Shown piece by piece: positions 17,738 to 25,750 of a stretch of 64,000 nucleotides of DNA. Each line of letters begins with the position of its first letter. The first letter of the stretch is position 1. The position numbers and the translations under genes are program-made. The stretch comes from JAFDVJ01 sp044229875 (GTDB taxonomy: Bacteria; Acidobacteriota; Blastocatellia; Pyrinomonadales; Pyrinomonadaceae), in assembly GCA_044229875.1 (NCBI GenBank), contig JBGASE010000001.1, forward strand, positions 1-64,000, written 5' to 3'. Below the pieces are notes generated by a model that saw nothing but the letters and a program-made list of their open reading frames with translations, ran no database searches and was not told the DNA's origin.

Positions 17738-19069
17738 ATGAGAAAATTCCTGTCCTTTGTTCTGATTCAGGTCGTGCTGGCGGTATCGTTGGTCGGTGCG
17801 CAGTCGCCCCGGAGAATCGCGATCAAGGCCGGCAAGCTGTTCGACAGCGAAACCGGAACGATGCTCGACAATCGCACGATTTTGATCGAAAACGATGTCA
17901 TCACCGCCGTTGGAACCGATCTGAAGATTCCGGCCGATGCAATTGTCTACGATTTTAGCGACCGTTATGTGCTTCCCGGCCTGATCGACGCGCATGTCCA
18001 CCTGACAAGCGAGATCGGCGGCAACTACACGGACAATCTCTTCAGGCGATCGTTCGTCGATAGTGCGGTGACCGCACATCTCAACGCGAAGAGCACGCTT
18101 CACGCGGGTTTCACGACGGTTCGCAATCTCGGAGCCGATGCGTTCGTTGACGTCTCGCTCAAACGGGCGATCGATTCAGGCATCATCGAAGGTCCGCGGA
18201 TGCAGGTTTCGACGTTCAACATCGCGTCAACCGGAAACAGTGCCGCGAGCGCAAATCACCGGGACTTGAGCGGATTTTCGCCATGGCTTGACTCACAATT
18301 GCCGCAGGAAATGTCGAACATCGCCGACGGACCTGAGGAACTTCGAAAGAAAGTTCGTTACCTGATCAAGTACGGCGCCGAAGTGATCAAATTCAGGGCG
18401 AGCGGCGGCGTTCTCTCGGAAGAAAAAACGCTCGGAGCGCCGAAGTTTTCCCAGGAAGAAATGAACGCAATCGTCGATGAAGCGCGGTTGCACGGCATTC
18501 CTGTCGCGGCACACGCGCATGGAACCGAAAGCATCAAGATGGCGATCCGGGCGGGTGTGACATCGATCGAGCATGGTTCGTTCATCGACGACGAAGGCAT
18601 CCGGATGATGAAGGAACGCGGAACCGTTCTCGTCGCCGATATTTACAACGATGACTACATTCTCGCGGAATTCGGAAAGCTTGGATATCCGCAAAGCATT
18701 CTCGACAAGGAAAAGTTCGTCGGCCGGACCCAGCGTGAGAACTTTCAAAAAGCAATGCGGGCCGGAGTGAGAATCGCTTATGGCACCGACGCCGGCGTCT
18801 ATCCGCACGGTTGGAACGCGAAACAGTTCAAGACGATGGTCGATTGGGGGGTGACACCCGCCGCCGCGATCCGTTCGGCGACCAAGGATGCAGCCGAACT
18901 GCTCGGTTGGCAGGACCGCGTCGGTTCAATAAAAGTCGGAAGACTGGCGGACATCATCGCAGTACCGAACGATCCATTGGCGAATGTCGGTTCGCTGCAG
19001 GATATACCATTCGTGATGAAGGGTGGCGTGGTCGTGGTCAACGGAGATTTGAAGAAAGAAAAGAAATGA
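17738..19069 (+). CDS. Exported amidohydrolase (imidazolonepropionase/prolidase-like)
   Basis: The 443-residue protein has a signal peptide (MRKFLSFVLIQVVLAVSLVGA). The start at 17738 is preceded by GAAGAGG; an ATG at 17720 adds six residues. It is an amidohydrolase: VLPGLIDAHVHL supplies two metal-binding His, EVIKFRASGG a bridging Lys, then HAHGTESIK and IEHGSFIDDEG supply His, and GTDAGVYPHG the Asp. Members near this subgroup are Xaa-Pro dipeptidase-type and other imidohydrolases, so the substrate is likely a peptide or cyclic amide. It stands alone between mqnE and the prenyltransferase gene. Confidence 0.8.
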   Translation: MRKFLSFVLIQVVLAVSLVGAQSPRRIAIKAGKLFDSETGTMLDNRTILIENDVITAVGTDLKIPADAIVYDFSDRYVLPGLIDAHVHLTSEIGGNYTDNLFRRSFVDSAVTAHLNAKSTLHAGFTTVRNLGADAFVDVSLKRAIDSGIIEGPRMQVSTFNIASTGNSAASANHRDLSGFSPWLDSQLPQEMSNIADGPEELRKKVRYLIKYGAEVIKFRASGGVLSEEKTLGAPKFSQEEMNAIVDEARLHGIPVAAHAHGTESIKMAIRAGVTSIEHGSFIDDEGIRMMKERGTVLVADIYNDDYILAEFGKLGYPQSILDKEKFVGRTQRENFQKAMRAGVRIAYGTDAGVYPHGWNAKQFKTMVDWGVTPAAAIRSATKDAAELLGWQDRVGSIKVGRLADIIAVPNDPLANVGSLQDIPFVMKGGVVVVNGDLKKEKK

Positions 19070-19086
19070 GAATCGCCGCTCGCCGC

Positions 19087-19959
19087 CTATCGGTTTGCCA
19101 GGAATACCGAACCACCGAAAGTCAGAAGCAGGATGACGCTGACAAACGCGTTGGTCGTGAAAAACGCCGCGTTCATGCGGCTCAGGTCATTCGCTTTGAC
19201 AAGCGTGTGCTGATAAAACAATAAAACTCCGACGGCAACGACACCACCGAGCGCAAGCCAGCCGAGTTCCGTCACAAGATAAAAAAGCAAGAGCGCGATG
19301 AACGCCTGCAAATGAAAAATGCGGGCGATCAAAAGCGAACTCTTGATTCCGTATCTCGCCGGAATCGAATGCAGTCCGGCCTTGCGATCGAATTCATAAT
19401 CCTGACATGCGTACATCACATCGAAACCCGACGTCCACATCATGACGACGACCGAAAGCAGAATCGGAACCTCCGAATCGATCGCGCCGCGAACGGCAAT
19501 CCATGCCGCCGTCGGACTGATCGCCAGCGACCAGCCGAGAATTAGATGGGCCAAAGTCGTGAACCGCTTCGCGTACGAATAACCCAAGACGCTCAGCAGC
19601 GCAATCGGCGAGAGAGCGAACGTCAGCCAATTCAGCAAATAGGCGGAAAGGACGAAAAGCGCAACCGATGCGGCAAGGAACGCCCAGGCGAAGCCGACGG
19701 AAAGCTTGCCGCTCGGCAGTTCCCGGTTGGCGGTCCGCGGATTCGACGCGTCGTAAACTCGGTCGATCAAGCGATTGAAAGTCATCGCCGCCGATCTGGC
19801 GCCGACCATCGCGAGCGAAATAAGCACGATCTGCCGGCCGGTCGGAAATCCGCCGGCAGCGAGGATCGCACCCAAAAACGCAAACGGAAGCGCGAAAAGC
19901 GTATGCTCGAACTTGATCATTTCAAGCGATGTTCTCAGTTTTCGCCAAAACGCGGTCAT
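19087..19959 (-). CDS. UbiA-family prenyltransferase (probable MqnP role)
   Basis: The 290-residue polytopic protein has about eight membrane segments and the two Asp-rich motifs of UbiA enzymes: NRLIDRVYDASNPRTANRELPSG near 62-84 and DVMYACQDYEFDRKAGLHSIP near 190. It attaches a polyprenyl chain to an aromatic acid. With mqnE close by, the likely substrate is the product of the futalosine pathway (MqnP role), though 4-hydroxybenzoate cannot be excluded. The start at 19959 fits the family; a frame open to 20322 only runs antisense through the DinB gene. It is divergent from DinB with 52 bases between. Confidence 0.85.
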   Translation of the reverse strand: MTAFWRKLRTSLEMIKFEHTLFALPFAFLGAILAAGGFPTGRQIVLISLAMVGARSAAMTFNRLIDRVYDASNPRTANRELPSGKLSVGFAWAFLAASVALFVLSAYLLNWLTFALSPIALLSVLGYSYAKRFTTLAHLILGWSLAISPTAAWIAVRGAIDSEVPILLSVVVMMWTSGFDVMYACQDYEFDRKAGLHSIPARYGIKSSLLIARIFHLQAFIALLLFYLVTELGWLALGGVVAVGVLLFYQHTLVKANDLSRMNAAFFTTNAFVSVILLLTFGGSVFLANR

Positions 19960-19992
19960 GTTCGAAAATCTTATCAAAAATCCGCCGCGTGC

Positions 19993-19998
19993 TATAAT
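19993..19998 (+). promoter_or_regulatory. TATAAT -10 box close to the dinB-like start
   Basis: A perfect TATAAT lies 13 bases before the ATG at 20012. Initiation about 6-7 bases later would leave a 5' leader of only 6-8 bases with no ribosome binding site, so the message may be leaderless. A weak -35 (TTATCA, 19971-19976) is 16 bases upstream. Confidence 0.4.
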
Positions 19999-20011
19999 TG
20001 CCGCCGAAAAT

Positions 20012-20464
20012 ATGGATGAGCTTACCGAAACCTGGGCGATAAACAACCGCATCGTACTGTATTTGCTTGACGCGATCGATGAGGCGAATCTTTCCGACAC
20101 GATGGTCTCCAAAGGGCGCAATGTCGGCGAACAGTTCGCGCACATCAACAACGTCCGGTTGATGTGGCTGAAGGCGGCGATGCCCGAATTGATGGAGAAT
20201 CTCATCAAGATCGAAAAGCCGGAAGCGACGGACAAAGCGCTGATCGAAGATGCGCTGATCAGATCGGGCGAAGCCGTCGGCAAGATGATCGCCGGCTCGA
20301 ACGGTCGGATCAAGGGATTCAAACCGCATCCGACGGCGTTTGTCGCATATCTTTCTTCACATGAGGCGCATCACCGATCGCAGATCATCATCGCACTCAA
20401 ACAGTCAGGCCACGCCCTCGGGAAAAAGGTGCTTTTCGGAATTTGGGAATTTGGAGTCAGATAG
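20012..20464 (+). CDS. DinB family protein
   Basis: The 150-residue protein is a DinB-like four-helix bundle: NVGEQFAHINNVRLMWL in the first half contributes one metal-binding His, and YLSSHEAHHRSQIIIALKQSGH near 125-146 contributes the HxxxH pair. The family includes thiol-dependent transferases and many unassigned proteins. The start is the ATG after TATAAT; an upstream frame to 19775 is only antisense of the prenyltransferase. Four bases separate it from the DUF2227 gene, so they probably form an operon. Confidence 0.85.
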   Translation: MDELTETWAINNRIVLYLLDAIDEANLSDTMVSKGRNVGEQFAHINNVRLMWLKAAMPELMENLIKIEKPEATDKALIEDALIRSGEAVGKMIAGSNGRIKGFKPHPTAFVAYLSSHEAHHRSQIIIALKQSGHALGKKVLFGIWEFGVR

Positions 20465-20467
20465 CCG

Positions 20468-21001
20468 ATGCCATCCGGAAAAGCACATGATGCGATCTCG
20501 GCGCTATTGGCCGCGCCGGTTTTCGGGGCCACTTTTGCGTATTTCCGCGAGCCCTCAATCCCGGCGGTTCTGACGGTCGGTTTTTTATTCGGCGCGATCA
20601 TGTTCGGGCCTGATCTCGACACTCACAGCCAGCAATACACGCGTTGGGGAACATTCCGATTTCTCTGGTTTCCGTATCAAAAGTTTTTCCCGCATCGGTC
20701 GCGCTGGTCACACGGGCTGATCTTCGGAACGTTTCTGAGAGTCGTCTATTTTGCCGGTGCCGTAACCGTCGCAACGTTCGGGATCGCGTATTTTCTGGCG
20801 ACGTATCGCGGTGGCGACCTTCCGCGGATCGTCGAGTTTATGGACGCATGGCGATCAATCGGCGCATCGGTGCGCAGCAGTTTCGGTGAACCGGCACTTT
20901 TCTCAGCCTTTGTCGGCGTTTGGCTTGGAGCCGCGAGTCATACGCTGACTGACATCGCGGTGAGCTATGTAAAAACCGGTCGTACCGGAGAATATTTGTG
21001 A
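20468..21001 (+). CDS. DUF2227 putative metal-binding membrane protein
   Basis: The 177-residue protein begins MPSGKAHDAIS, has AIMFGPDLDTHSQ near 50, and FPHRSRWSHGLIFG near 77-90; these His/Asp positions are those of DUF2227 (a metal-dependent hydrolase-like family). Three or four membrane segments are visible (17-45, 90-115, 145-165). ATG follows four bases after the DinB stop. Function is unknown; the fold resembles YdjM/LexA-regulated membrane hydrolases. The next gene is convergent. Confidence 0.75.
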   Translation: MPSGKAHDAISALLAAPVFGATFAYFREPSIPAVLTVGFLFGAIMFGPDLDTHSQQYTRWGTFRFLWFPYQKFFPHRSRWSHGLIFGTFLRVVYFAGAVTVATFGIAYFLATYRGGDLPRIVEFMDAWRSIGASVRSSFGEPALFSAFVGVWLGAASHTLTDIAVSYVKTGRTGEYL

Positions 21002-21015
21002 AAATCGAGTTTGGC

Positions 21016-22233
21016 TCAGCGCCCGACCCGCGCACTCGCAAGCCGTTGCGACTGTTTTCGGATCGCGTCGGATATATTTCGGTTCTTCGCCATCGCGAGC
21101 AGATCCTTTGTCTGAAGCCGCGTCAGGATCGAGATCGAGTTTGAAAGCGGCGTCCGCGGGTTTTGCGCCAACTTGACCATGATCGGGTAGTTTCGTGCCC
21201 ATTTCCGGTTGATCGCGATGAGCCGCAGAACTTCTTCCGGAACCGTGCGCATCGTTGCAATCTTCTCGATCTCTTGTTCGGTGATCTTCGGATTCTGGAC
21301 GACGGCCTGCGCAACGATCCGGTTCGGATCGCGGATCAGGATATTGCGTGCCTCGCGGTCGCCCTTCATCGCCAAACGCATCCGGTCCTTCATGCTCATC
21401 CGCATGACCCGGTTGATCATCGAGACTCGTTCGCCGGAGACGGAGTCTTCTTCGACCCGCATTTCGCCGAGTATCTTATTGACGATCGCTTCACGTTCTT
21501 CGGTCGTCTCTTCGTATAGTTCTTCGATCAGATCGAGCGAGAGCCAACTGTCGTCGATCTCGGAATCAAAGGCCTCGATGTGTTCGGCGAGAAAAAGTGC
21601 ATCTTCAAACGCCTGGTCGGTCAACGAGTCGTCTTTCGCGAACTCAGCGTTTTCGATGAATTCGGCCGCAGCTTCCTTCCCTTGAGCCCGAAGTTCGCTG
21701 GCGATCTGCTGAGCGCCTCGTTCCTTTTCGAAAAACTCGCGCTTCGTTTCGCTCGCCCGGCGTTCGGCTTCAGCCGATCGGTACGGATTGTTGATGATCG
21801 CGTCGATGATCGCCGGCGTCCGGATCAACAACTGTTGATTTACCGAGATCAGCTCGAGCAGGTCGCTCTTCTTTGTCGTTCTGGCGAATTTGGTGATCGC
21901 GCCGTCAGGCATTTTGGGATTCGTTAAGATTGCCTGATATGCCTTTTCAGGAAGGTTTTCGAGGTTAGAGTAGAAATTGAGTACCTTGGGCGCCGCATCT
22001 GTCGACTCGAACACCGGCTGCAATTGTTCGGCGTCCTGCGTCATTAGCGTCTGATATGCGGTTCGCGCCAATTCCGAATCCGCGTCACTGGTCAGCGCGA
22101 CCAAAACTTCAAGCAGATCGCCCTGCGGAATCGGGAGCATACCGCGCGCTGCCGCGAGTTTTGCCGGTTGCGGCGCGCGACCTTCGATAATGGCGCGAAC
22201 GGCCGGATTCGATGAATTGATTTCGAGATCCAT
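21016..22233 (-). CDS. Helical-repeat protein of unknown function
   Basis: A 405-residue soluble, acidic, helix-rich protein. N-terminal (1-160) and C-terminal (285-400) parts contain short repeated helical units such as ILTNPKMPDGAITKFA, AVVQNPKITEQEIEKIA and KLAQNPRTPLSNSISIL, which resemble HEAT/LRV-type units with a NPxx(T/M)P-like turn. A charged middle section (170-270) may be coiled. I recognise no catalytic site. Similar uncharacterised proteins are known in Acidobacteria and Myxobacteria. It stands alone; its upstream region contains a perfect A/T-rich inverted repeat at 22278-22301. Confidence 0.6.
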   Translation of the reverse strand: MDLEINSSNPAVRAIIEGRAPQPAKLAAARGMLPIPQGDLLEVLVALTSDADSELARTAYQTLMTQDAEQLQPVFESTDAAPKVLNFYSNLENLPEKAYQAILTNPKMPDGAITKFARTTKKSDLLELISVNQQLLIRTPAIIDAIINNPYRSAEAERRASETKREFFEKERGAQQIASELRAQGKEAAAEFIENAEFAKDDSLTDQAFEDALFLAEHIEAFDSEIDDSWLSLDLIEELYEETTEEREAIVNKILGEMRVEEDSVSGERVSMINRVMRMSMKDRMRLAMKGDREARNILIRDPNRIVAQAVVQNPKITEQEIEKIATMRTVPEEVLRLIAINRKWARNYPIMVKLAQNPRTPLSNSISILTRLQTKDLLAMAKNRNISDAIRKQSQRLASARVGR

Positions 22234-22345
22234 AATCGGGAATTTGTGGGGATTGCGAGTTTAATTGAAAGGCGAAGAAAAAACGACGCCTGCCGTTTTT
22301 TAACACGACTATTGTAGCACAAACATTTTTTACGTGAATAGATTC

Positions 22346-22374
22346 TTGACTAACAATTGCTCATCACTTAGATT
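22346..22374 (+). promoter_or_regulatory. Probable sigma-70-type promoter of the dehydrogenase gene
   Basis: TTGACT (22346-22351) and TAGATT (22369-22374) are separated by 17 bases. Start of transcription near 22381 would give a leader of about 70 bases. No clear ribosome binding site precedes the ATG at 22453. Confidence 0.5.
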
Positions 22375-22452
22375 AAAAACCGATGGTCTTACCCTCGAGT
22401 CCGAAAGCTCCTACTGAAGCACGAATACGTTTATTCATAACAATTTAACATC

Positions 22453-25239
22453 ATGGTAAAAGACGAACTTAAACAGCTTATCGCGGAAAATCGCGCTCGT
22501 ATCGGTGTCATCGGACTTGGATACGTCGGTCTTCCGCTGATCATTGAATTTGCCCTCAAAGGATTCCCGACGGTCGGTTTCGAAGTCGATGCAAAGAAGG
22601 TCGACGCCTTGAACGGAGGCGACTCGCACATCGTCGATGTTCCGTCGGAAAATGTCCAAGCGGCGATATCCGCCGGCAAATTCGCCGCAACCACCGATTT
22701 CAGCGATCTCAACAAATGCGATGTCATCATCATTTGCGTCCCGACTCCGCTTCGGAAAACAAAGGATCCTGACATGTCCTACATCCTTGCCGCCGGTGAG
22801 CAGATCACGCGATACGCGCGACGCGGCCAGTTGGTGATCCTTGAATCGACCACATATCCGGGAACGACCGACGAAGTTTTGCAGCCGATGATCGAAGCCG
22901 CCGGACTCAAACTCGACGAGGATTTTCTGCTGGCGTTTTCGCCTGAGCGCGTCGATCCGGGCAATCCGCAATTCCAGACGCACAACATCACGAAGGTGGT
23001 CGGCGGCGTCGGCAAAGATTCGACCGAAGTCTCGGCGTTTCTTTATTCGAAGATCGTCGACAATGTCCATCCCGTCAGTTCCGCGCGTGTCGCCGAGGCG
23101 GCAAAACTATGGGAAAACACGTTTCGCGCCATCAACATCGGAATGGCGAACGAGATGGCGAAAGTCTGCAACGCGCTCAACATCGACACCTGGGAAGTGG
23201 TCCGCGCGGCGGCGACGAAACCGTTCGGATTCATGCCCTTCTATCCGGGACCCGGCATTGGGGGGCACTGCCTCTCGGGTAAAGAGACCGTAGTTGTTCG
23301 CGACGAGAACGGGAAAAGGATCGAGAACCTTCAGGAGCTCTTCAAAAGTGAATCCTCCAAGACTCGTGTAAGGAGATTTGATGTTCACGGAAGCGATGTG
23401 ATTTACAAACCAGGTCTTGAGGCTCTGTCCGTCAATATGGAAACAAACAAGCCTGAATGGAAGCCGGTTCAGTACTTGTTCAAACGCGACACGGACGCAG
23501 AGTTAGTTGAGGTTACCACAAGCGATAACCGCAAGCTGACAGTCACTGATCTGCATCCTATGCTTGTTGTTAACGCTGACGGGAAACTCGTTCAGGTCTT
23601 TGCAAAGGACTTGAAGCCAGATGATCGTTTGCCTTTGCACAATCGTCAGATAGACGGAGCTAATGGCGAACCTGCGACGATTGATCTGATCACGCTGATT
23701 CCCGAAAAGCTTGCCAAAAAGATTCGAGTCGCCGTCAGCGACACTAATTTGGTCGAGTATCGTGAAAAACTTCGAACGCATCTCAGACCTGAGAAACTCT
23801 GGGAATTGTCGAAGGTCAACTATCTCAGTCTGGCGGATTTCCGAAAAGCAGAATCGGAACTTGGAATTGAACGAAGCGAATTAACGTTGAGGATCGGACG
23901 TGGCCCGTCTGCAAGTTCGTTTCCGGCGGTTGTTGAACTAACGCCAGATCTTTGTCGCTTGATCGGCTATTATCTCGCCGAGGGGTGTGCGACGAAAGAG
24001 AAAGGAAACGAACGGATCAGGTTTAGTTTCCATCGACTTGAGACCGAATTCATCGACGACGTTCGTCAGATTCTGGAGCTTGCGCTTGGCGTAAAGAGCT
24101 CAGTTCACGATTCAAGAGTCCATCAGGTTACCCATATTCGCGTTGCTTCCGCGTTGTTTGGGTGGTTTTTGGTTGAAGTCCTGCAATGCGGAAGACGATC
24201 GACGGAAATGCAGATTCCGGAAGCGCTTCTTGATCTCCCGATAACACATAAGACCGAACTGTTGAAGGGGTTGCTGCGCGGCGATGGCGATGTTTACGTA
24301 ACCTCCGGGAAGAATAGGTATGAACGAAATGGTCGCGTCTACGATCACAAGAACACAAGCGCTGAAATAGGCTATTTCTCAAACAGTGAGAAACTATTCC
24401 AACAGGTTGTATTCTTGTTGCAGGAACAGGGATTCACCCCAACTTTCAAACGTCTGAAACCCCACCTGCAAATGAAGGGTCGGGATCAGATTGAGCGAAT
24501 GGCGGACTGGCTAGGGGAAAAAGGCTCGAAACTCCAAACCTATTTTTCGAACAGTTTGCGCTCTACCAAGAGCAGGACTTTCAAAGTTATCGGCGATTTG
24601 ATGACCGTTCCGGTCAAATCAATCGAAATCATCAAGAACAAATCATCCGAGGTCTTTTCGATCGAGGTTGAAGGAAACCATACTTTCGCGACAAGTTACG
24701 GGCTTTTTGTCCATAACTGCATTCCGCTCGATCCGCATTATTTGAGCTGGAAGGCGCGGCAGCATGGATTCGATTCGCAGTTCATCACGCTCGCCGAACA
24801 GATCAACTCCGGCATGCCCCGATATGTTGCAGGCTTGGTGCGTGACGCGCTCAACGACCAGCAAAAATCGGTCAACGGATCGAAGATTCTGATCCTCGGC
24901 GTTGCCTACAAAAAAGACATCGACGACATGCGCGAATCGCCGGCACTTTCGGTCATCGATCTTCTCCGGTCGCGCGGTGCCGAGGTCGTTTATCATGACG
25001 ATTTTGTCGAAGAAGTCACGTTTGACCACGCCTATACGATCGGCGACGGTGAGCCGCTTTACAATCAGCCGCTGACTGACGAGCTGCTCAGTTCGGCCGA
25101 CTGCGTCGTAATCTGTACCGAGCATTCGAACGTTGATTACAGGAAGGTCTGCGAACTTTCAAAAGTAATTGTCGATACGCGCAACGCGCTCAACGAAGAG
25201 ATTCGTGACGGAAGCAGCGCCAAAGTGGTGAGATTGTAA
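22453..25239 (+). CDS. Nucleotide-sugar dehydrogenase (WecC/TviB-like) with an intein
   Basis: The 928-residue precursor contains a 445-residue UDP-sugar dehydrogenase split by a 483-residue intein. The N-extein has IGVIGLGYVGLPL (NAD site), FSPERVDPGN, and ends YPGPGIGGH; the C-extein resumes CIPLDPHYLSWKAR and ends with the capping domain (LGVAYKKDIDDMRESPALSVI). The joined sequence restores GGHCIPLDP, in which the Cys is the catalytic nucleophile for oxidising the sugar C6 alcohol to the acid. With wecB downstream, the natural substrate is probably UDP-N-acetylmannosamine (making UDP-ManNAcA) for a surface polysaccharide, although UDP-GlcNAc is possible. Translation start is the first ATG of the NAD-binding domain. 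Confidence 0.92.
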   Translation: MVKDELKQLIAENRARIGVIGLGYVGLPLIIEFALKGFPTVGFEVDAKKVDALNGGDSHIVDVPSENVQAAISAGKFAATTDFSDLNKCDVIIICVPTPLRKTKDPDMSYILAAGEQITRYARRGQLVILESTTYPGTTDEVLQPMIEAAGLKLDEDFLLAFSPERVDPGNPQFQTHNITKVVGGVGKDSTEVSAFLYSKIVDNVHPVSSARVAEAAKLWENTFRAINIGMANEMAKVCNALNIDTWEVVRAAATKPFGFMPFYPGPGIGGHCLSGKETVVVRDENGKRIENLQELFKSESSKTRVRRFDVHGSDVIYKPGLEALSVNMETNKPEWKPVQYLFKRDTDAELVEVTTSDNRKLTVTDLHPMLVVNADGKLVQVFAKDLKPDDRLPLHNRQIDGANGEPATIDLITLIPEKLAKKIRVAVSDTNLVEYREKLRTHLRPEKLWELSKVNYLSLADFRKAESELGIERSELTLRIGRGPSASSFPAVVELTPDLCRLIGYYLAEGCATKEKGNERIRFSFHRLETEFIDDVRQILELALGVKSSVHDSRVHQVTHIRVASALFGWFLVEVLQCGRRSTEMQIPEALLDLPITHKTELLKGLLRGDGDVYVTSGKNRYERNGRVYDHKNTSAEIGYFSNSEKLFQQVVFLLQEQGFTPTFKRLKPHLQMKGRDQIERMADWLGEKGSKLQTYFSNSLRSTKSRTFKVIGDLMTVPVKSIEIIKNKSSEVFSIEVEGNHTFATSYGLFVHNCIPLDPHYLSWKARQHGFDSQFITLAEQINSGMPRYVAGLVRDALNDQQKSVNGSKILILGVAYKKDIDDMRESPALSVIDLLRSRGAEVVYHDDFVEEVTFDHAYTIGDGEPLYNQPLTDELLSSADCVVICTEHSNVDYRKVCELSKVIVDTRNALNEEIRDGSSAKVVRL
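23269..24717 (+). other. Intein with LAGLIDADG homing endonuclease
   Basis: Residues 273-755 of the precursor. Block A begins at Cys1 (CLSGKETVVVRD); block B has TVTDLHPML with the Thr and His of splicing; the end is GNHTFATSYGLFVHN, with His-Asn followed by Cys+1, the host's catalytic Cys. The endonuclease part has two LAGLIDADG-like helices, LIGYYLAEG and LLKGLLRGDGD, with the acidic residues present, so it may be active. Splicing residues are complete. Sample stretches of the intein are richer in A+T than the flanking gene (26 G/C of 60 at 23401-23460 against 35 of 60 at 22921-22980), suggesting recent arrival. Confidence 0.92.
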
Positions 25240-25256
25240 GCTGGTCTTCGATTTTT

Positions 25257-25271
25257 GATTTTTGATCTTTG
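25257..25271. repeat. Left copy of 15-bp inverted repeat around the four-helix-bundle gene
   Basis: GATTTTTGATCTTTG here is exactly inverted as CAAAGATCAAAAATC at 25724-25738. The pair brackets the gene at 25330-25719. The words belong to the dispersed GATTTTTGATT-type repeat family also seen near 5548. Confidence 0.6.
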
Positions 25272-25329
25272 TTTGTTAAGTTGGTTGAAACTCGCAACTC
25301 ACAACTTAAACACTCAAGGACTAACTCAA

Positions 25330-25719
25330 TTGGAAAAGACGAACTTTGAAAACCTGGAAATTTACAAACTCTCGGAGCGGCTCGCGGATGAAATTTGGAA
25401 CACCGTCATCGAGTGGGGCGATTTGTCTCAAGATACGATTGGTAAGCAGATTATTCGATCGGCCGACAGTATCGGAGCGAACATAGCTGAAGGGAGCGGA
25501 CGCGGAACGCCGACTGATAATCGGCGCTTTTTAAGGATGGCGCGCGGATCATTATACGAAACACGTCATTGGTTAAGGCGGGCGTACAGGCGAAATCTCC
25601 TGAAAGCTCACCAGTTAGATTCCCTTTTACCGACAATTCGGGAACTTACGCCGAAATTGAATTCATATCTACGAACGATTGGTGATTCCATTAAGAAAAA
25701 AGGTAGACCGCGGGAGTGA
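25330..25719 (+). CDS. Four-helix-bundle protein (23S rRNA intervening-sequence type)
   Basis: The 129-residue protein matches the TIGR02436 four-helix-bundle family: FENLEIYKLSERLADEIWNTV, then the signature ADSIGANIAEGSGRGT, and RMARGSLYETRHWLRRA. These are named after proteins inside 23S rRNA intervening sequences but are mostly of unknown function and often appear as scattered cassettes. The start is taken as TTG at 25330, with CAAGGA about 10 bases upstream; no ATG fits the family N-terminus. It interrupts what would otherwise be a dehydrogenase-wecB pair and is bracketed by 15-bp inverted repeats. Confidence 0.8.
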   Translation: MEKTNFENLEIYKLSERLADEIWNTVIEWGDLSQDTIGKQIIRSADSIGANIAEGSGRGTPTDNRRFLRMARGSLYETRHWLRRAYRRNLLKAHQLDSLLPTIRELTPKLNSYLRTIGDSIKKKGRPRE

Positions 25720-25723
25720 AGGT

Positions 25724-25738
25724 CAAAGATCAAAAATC
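25724..25738. repeat. Right copy of 15-bp inverted repeat around the four-helix-bundle gene
   Basis: CAAAGATCAAAAATC is the exact reverse complement of 25257-25271. It lies between the four-helix-bundle gene stop and the wecB start, only 12 bases before the wecB ATG. Confidence 0.6.
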
Positions 25739-25750
25739 AAAGATCAAACA

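Noticed and set aside
19960..20322. Long N-terminal extension of the UbiA-family gene
   Set aside because: It is antisense through the DinB gene and shows no membrane or family features.
21209..21685. Plus-strand open frame of 158 codons
   Set aside because: Serine/arginine-rich shadow of the 405-residue minus-strand gene.
22278..22301. A/T-rich inverted repeat AAAAAACG...CGTTTTTT as a terminator
   Set aside because: It lies upstream of both neighbouring genes rather than after one, and its stem has little GC; left unassigned.
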